From Flavobacteriaceae bacterium TMED48 (GTDB lineage: Bacteria > Bacteroidota > Bacteroidia > Flavobacteriales > Flavobacteriaceae), in NCBI GenBank assembly GCA_002167945.1, contig NHDB01000044.1:1-8580 (forward strand): DNA of 8,580 nucleotides. The letters are read 5' to 3'. The position numbers and the translations under genes were made by a program. Below, piece after piece: positions 6,614-8,580 of this stretch (the stretch's first letter is position 1; the number at the start of each line of letters is the position of its first letter). Under the pieces are notes generated by a model. It made no database searches. It saw only the letters and a list, made by a program, of their open reading frames with translations, and had not been told where the DNA came from.

Positions 6614-7540
6614 CTAACTTATCTCTTTAATTACTTTTTCAATAAGTGCTTTGGTCAGTTGCGTTCCTTTATTTCTAGGAATGGTATTTCCTGAAAATTC
6701 AACTCCAGCAAACTCAAATTGAGGTGCTTTTTGAAGAATTTTAAACATTCTTTTATAGTCTGTAGTCGTTTCCTCTCCACTATCTAAAAAGGTTTCTGAT
6801 TTTGCACTTACGGCTCTTATATAAGGGCTGAGCAGTTCGATGCCTTGATAAGGATCTGGATAGAAAGTATCTGGATTACGCTCAAGTGTCCAATTGGTAA
6901 AGTCTCCAAGCACTCCCACATTTTTAAGATTTACATTTTCCATCAAATCAATCATCCATTTCGGATCAGAGGAGTATCCATTGTGGTTTTCAATGAGCAA
7001 ATCCAATCCTTTGCTTCCAGCGTAATCTCCAAGTTCTTTGACTCCTTCAATAGCGTAGGTTAGCTTTTCTTTATGGGGAATCGTAATAAATTCTCCGCAA
7101 ACATTACGCATGGCTTTGCAACCCAGTTTTTGTGCTACATCTACCCAATATTTATATGTTGCTAGAGCTTTCTTTCTTTTTTTGATATCCGCATCTCCAA
7201 TGTCGCCTACACCCCCTGTAAGCAAAACGGCACTTTTAACATCTGCCTTTTGACAGTTCGAAACCATTTTTTCAATATCTCCTTCTTTTAATGTTTTTGG
7301 CAAATGAAACATCTCATGATCGATGTAGTCAAATCCTAAGCCTTTGGCAATAGCAGGATAATCAAAAACATCAATTCCTTGAGGATCATTTCCTCCGAAA
7401 CTTGTTCGCATCAGTGACCAAGGTGTAATAGCGATTTTAAGGTTTTGAAAAGGTGTTGAAGAAAAAAGATTTAATGACGGGAGGCTTCCGAGAGCCAACG
7501 TTCCCAAAGCACTTGTTTTAAGAAATGATGTTCGATTCAT
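6614..7540 (-). CDS. Exported xylose-isomerase-like TIM-barrel protein (sugar phosphate isomerase/epimerase family), 308 aa
   Basis: Belongs to the AP-endonuclease-2 / xylose-isomerase-like TIM-barrel superfamily, whose members isomerise or epimerise sugars and inositol derivatives or cleave related substrates using a divalent metal. Candidate metal ligands and active-site residues are E184 in LLIENHNG (181-188), D213 in GVLGDFTNW (209-217), K247 in VSAKSE and E281 in AGVEFSG; the glutamate in DHEMFH (74-79) may also contribute. The N-terminus (MNRTSFLKTSALGTLALGS) looks like a Tat leader of the RRxFLKTSALG kind, but the second Arg is Thr, so export may be by Sec or inefficient. The barrel starts at about residue 33. 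It is divergent from the inositol oxygenase gene, sharing a 137-bp intergenic region, which suggests but does not prove a role in sugar or inositol metabolism. The exact reaction is unknown. Confidence 0.87.
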   Translation of the reverse strand: MNRTSFLKTSALGTLALGSLPSLNLFSSTPFQNLKIAITPWSLMRTSFGGNDPQGIDVFDYPAIAKGLGFDYIDHEMFHLPKTLKEGDIEKMVSNCQKADVKSAVLLTGGVGDIGDADIKKRKKALATYKYWVDVAQKLGCKAMRNVCGEFITIPHKEKLTYAIEGVKELGDYAGSKGLDLLIENHNGYSSDPKWMIDLMENVNLKNVGVLGDFTNWTLERNPDTFYPDPYQGIELLSPYIRAVSAKSETFLDSGEETTTDYKRMFKILQKAPQFEFAGVEFSGNTIPRNKGTQLTKALIEKVIKEIS

Positions 7541-7588
7541 TTTTTCGTTTTTTAAAAATACCTAATAATAAATAAAATGTTGGTCGGT

Positions 7589-7618
7589 CAAATAATAATT
7601 TTATAAAATCCTGATCAA
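7589..7618 (-). promoter_or_regulatory. Possible promoter of the TIM-barrel gene
   Basis: On the minus strand a TTG (7618-7616; TTTG if the preceding base is included) lies 19 bp before ATTATTTG (7596-7589). The spacing and the TTTG ends match the Bacteroidota promoter, but the leading TA of TAnnTTTG reads AT. Transcription would start about 40 bp before the ATG. Confidence 0.33.
7598..7609. repeat. 12-bp perfect palindrome in the divergent intergenic region
   Basis: ATTTTATAAAAT is an exact palindrome placed between the TIM-barrel gene and the inositol oxygenase gene, inside the spacer of the candidate minus-strand promoter. It could be an operator controlling one or both genes. Being wholly A/T apart from nothing else, it could also be chance in this background. 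Confidence 0.3.
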
Positions 7619-7628
7619 ACATCGTGTA

Positions 7629-7656
7629 TTGGAATTGTAACAAATCATTATATTTA
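7629..7656 (+). promoter_or_regulatory. Possible promoter of the inositol oxygenase gene
   Basis: TTG (7629-7631) is followed after 17 bp by TATATTTA (7649-7656), which differs from the Bacteroidota consensus TAnnTTTG only in its last base. The start of transcription would lie about 15 bp before the ATG at 7678, giving a short leader. Confidence 0.38.
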
Positions 7657-7677
7657 TTAGATTTTAAAACTTAACTG

Positions 7678-8532
7678 ATGGACCACAACACACCTTTAGA
7701 AAGTTTAGATGATTGGGAAGACGATTTAAAAAAGCGTTATCCTGAACCTCATCAAAAGCAAAAAGAAGACTATAGAAATTATACCGATTCTCCTAGAGAT
7801 GAATTGGTGCGAAATTTTTATAAAATAAACCATCAATATCAGACCTATGATTTTGTAGTTTCAAAGCAGGAGGAATTTCTAAGTCTTAACAAGCGAAGAA
7901 TGTCTGTTTGGGACGCCTTGGATTACCTGAATACCTTAGTTGATGATAGTGACCCAGACATTGAGTTAGATCAATGGCAACACCTACTCCAAACTGCAGA
8001 GGCAATCCGTCAAGACGGACACCCTGATTGGTTTGTGTTGACCGGATTGTTGCATGACTTAGGAAAGGTGTTGTGTTTGTATGGTGAGCCACAGTGGGCT
8101 GTAGTTGGTGATACTTATCCCGTAGGCTGCCAGTTTTCCAATAAAATTGTCTATCCTGAGTTTTTCGCCGAAAATCCAGATTATTCTGACGAGCGATATA
8201 ACACCAAGTTTGGAGTATATTCTGAAAATTGTGGCTTGGACAATGTTAAAATGAGTTGGGGACACGATGAATACCTTTATCACGTGATGAAGGATTATTT
8301 ACCAAAACCCGCACTTTACATCATTCGATATCATTCTTTTTATGCCCAGCACCGTGAAGAAGCCTATTCTCATTTGATGAATGAGGAAGATCACGAAAAT
8401 TTTGAATGGGTAAAGAAATTCAATCCCTACGATTTGTATTCCAAGATCCCTGTTCCACCAGATGCTAAAGCCTTAAGACCATATTACGAAGATTTAATTG
8501 CCAAATACCTACCTAAAGAACTTCAGTTTTAA
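7678..8532 (+). CDS. myo-Inositol oxygenase (MIOX), 284 aa
   Basis: Cytosolic diiron dioxygenase that ring-opens myo-inositol with O2 to D-glucuronate. The sequence is collinear with animal MIOX (mouse, 285 aa) over its whole length. Iron ligands can be placed: H102 in [10 protein letters not shown]126 and D127 in GLLHDLGK, H196 in SWGHDEY, H219 in RYHSFY and D252 in NPYDLYSK. K130, in the same HDLGK motif, matches the substrate-contacting lysine. Other hallmark blocks are SDPD (91-94), [16 protein letters not shown] (136-151), [19 protein letters not shown] (185-203) and [12 protein letters not shown] (266-277). It is complete, with no damaged motif. The ATG has no Shine-Dalgarno-like sequence. 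It is followed after 10 bp by a Gfo/Idh/MocA-type gene and is divergent from a sugar isomerase-like gene, a context that fits inositol or sugar-acid catabolism. Confidence 0.97.
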   Translation: MDHNTPLESLDDWEDDLKKRYPEPHQKQKEDYRNYTDSPRDELVRNFYKINHQYQTYDFVVSKQEEFLSLNKRRMSVWDALDYLNTLVDDSDPDIELDQWQHLLQTAEAIRQDGHPDWFVLTGLLHDLGKVLCLYGEPQWAVVGDTYPVGCQFSNKIVYPEFFAENPDYSDERYNTKFGVYSENCGLDNVKMSWGHDEYLYHVMKDYLPKPALYIIRYHSFYAQHREEAYSHLMNEEDHENFEWVKKFNPYDLYSKIPVPPDAKALRPYYEDLIAKYLPKELQF

Positions 8533-8542
8533 TTGAGGGTAG

Positions 8543-8580
8543 ATGATTAAAATTGGCATAATAGGATTAGGGAGAATAGG
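8543..8580 (+). CDS. Start of a Gfo/Idh/MocA-type NAD(P)-dependent oxidoreductase (truncated by window end)
   Basis: Only the first 12 codons are visible: MIKIGIIGLGRI, and the last two bases (GG) would start another Gly. This gives the GxGxxG dinucleotide-binding turn right at the N-terminus, as in the Gfo/Idh/MocA family, which includes inositol 2-dehydrogenase (IolG). A GAGGG (8535-8539) lies 3 bp before the ATG and is a possible ribosome-binding site. The 10-bp gap after the inositol oxygenase stop argues for one operon. Inositol dehydrogenase is a fair guess from context, but 12 residues cannot exclude another Rossmann-fold dehydrogenase. Confidence 0.65.
   Translation, partial: MIKIGIIGLGRI

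Noticed and set aside
7886..8283. Two minus-strand open frames (7886-8092, 8059-8283) opposite inositol oxygenase, and a plus-strand one at 6845-7063
   Set aside because: They are antisense to conserved coding sequence, overlap each other or the gene core, and show no domain or ribosome-binding signal.

Overview
The window looks like chromosomal DNA of a member of the Bacteroidota, most likely a marine or soil flavobacterium. It is AT-rich. Start codons are preceded by A-rich sequence rather than Shine-Dalgarno boxes. It carries a TonB-dependent receptor with the N-terminal carboxypeptidase-regulatory-like domain typical of this phylum, and the candidate promoters resemble the Bacteroidota TTTG / TAnnTTTG form. 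No rRNA, tRNA, CRISPR array, insertion sequence or phage gene was seen.

Layout: (1) 29-796 (+) is an exported protein of unknown function, closed by a strong intrinsic terminator at 806-837. (2) Converging on it are four minus-strand genes. In transcription order these are an exported xylose-isomerase-like TIM-barrel protein (7540-6614), an AlkB-type alkane 1-monooxygenase (6413-5376), a luciferase-like flavin-dependent oxidoreductase (5293-4268) and a large TonB-dependent outer-membrane receptor (4005-970). (3) Divergent from the TIM-barrel gene, a complete myo-inositol oxygenase gene (7678-8532, +) is followed after 10 bp by the first codons of a Gfo/Idh/MocA-type oxidoreductase (from 8543) that runs out of the window.

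Two functional themes emerge. The alkB - LLM oxidoreductase - TonB receptor run could be a hydrocarbon or hydrophobic-substrate module: receptor for uptake, AlkB for terminal hydroxylation, flavin enzyme for a further or alternative oxidation. Only AlkB's chemistry is firmly predictable; the grouping is inferred from position and strand. AlkB also needs rubredoxin and rubredoxin reductase, which are not in the window. The second theme is inositol/sugar-acid catabolism: inositol oxygenase makes D-glucuronate, and the adjacent dehydrogenase and divergent TIM-barrel protein are of types common in such clusters.

The oddest features are in the TonB receptor: two stretches of about 147 and 131 residues without a single Lys, Arg or His (one very Ala-rich), and a canonical EF-hand-type DxDxDGxxxxxE loop. 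AlkB starts at GTG with no alternative ATG nearby. I found no convincing wholly new system. The best candidates for follow-up are the receptor's possible link to alkane use and the unassigned exported protein at 29-796.
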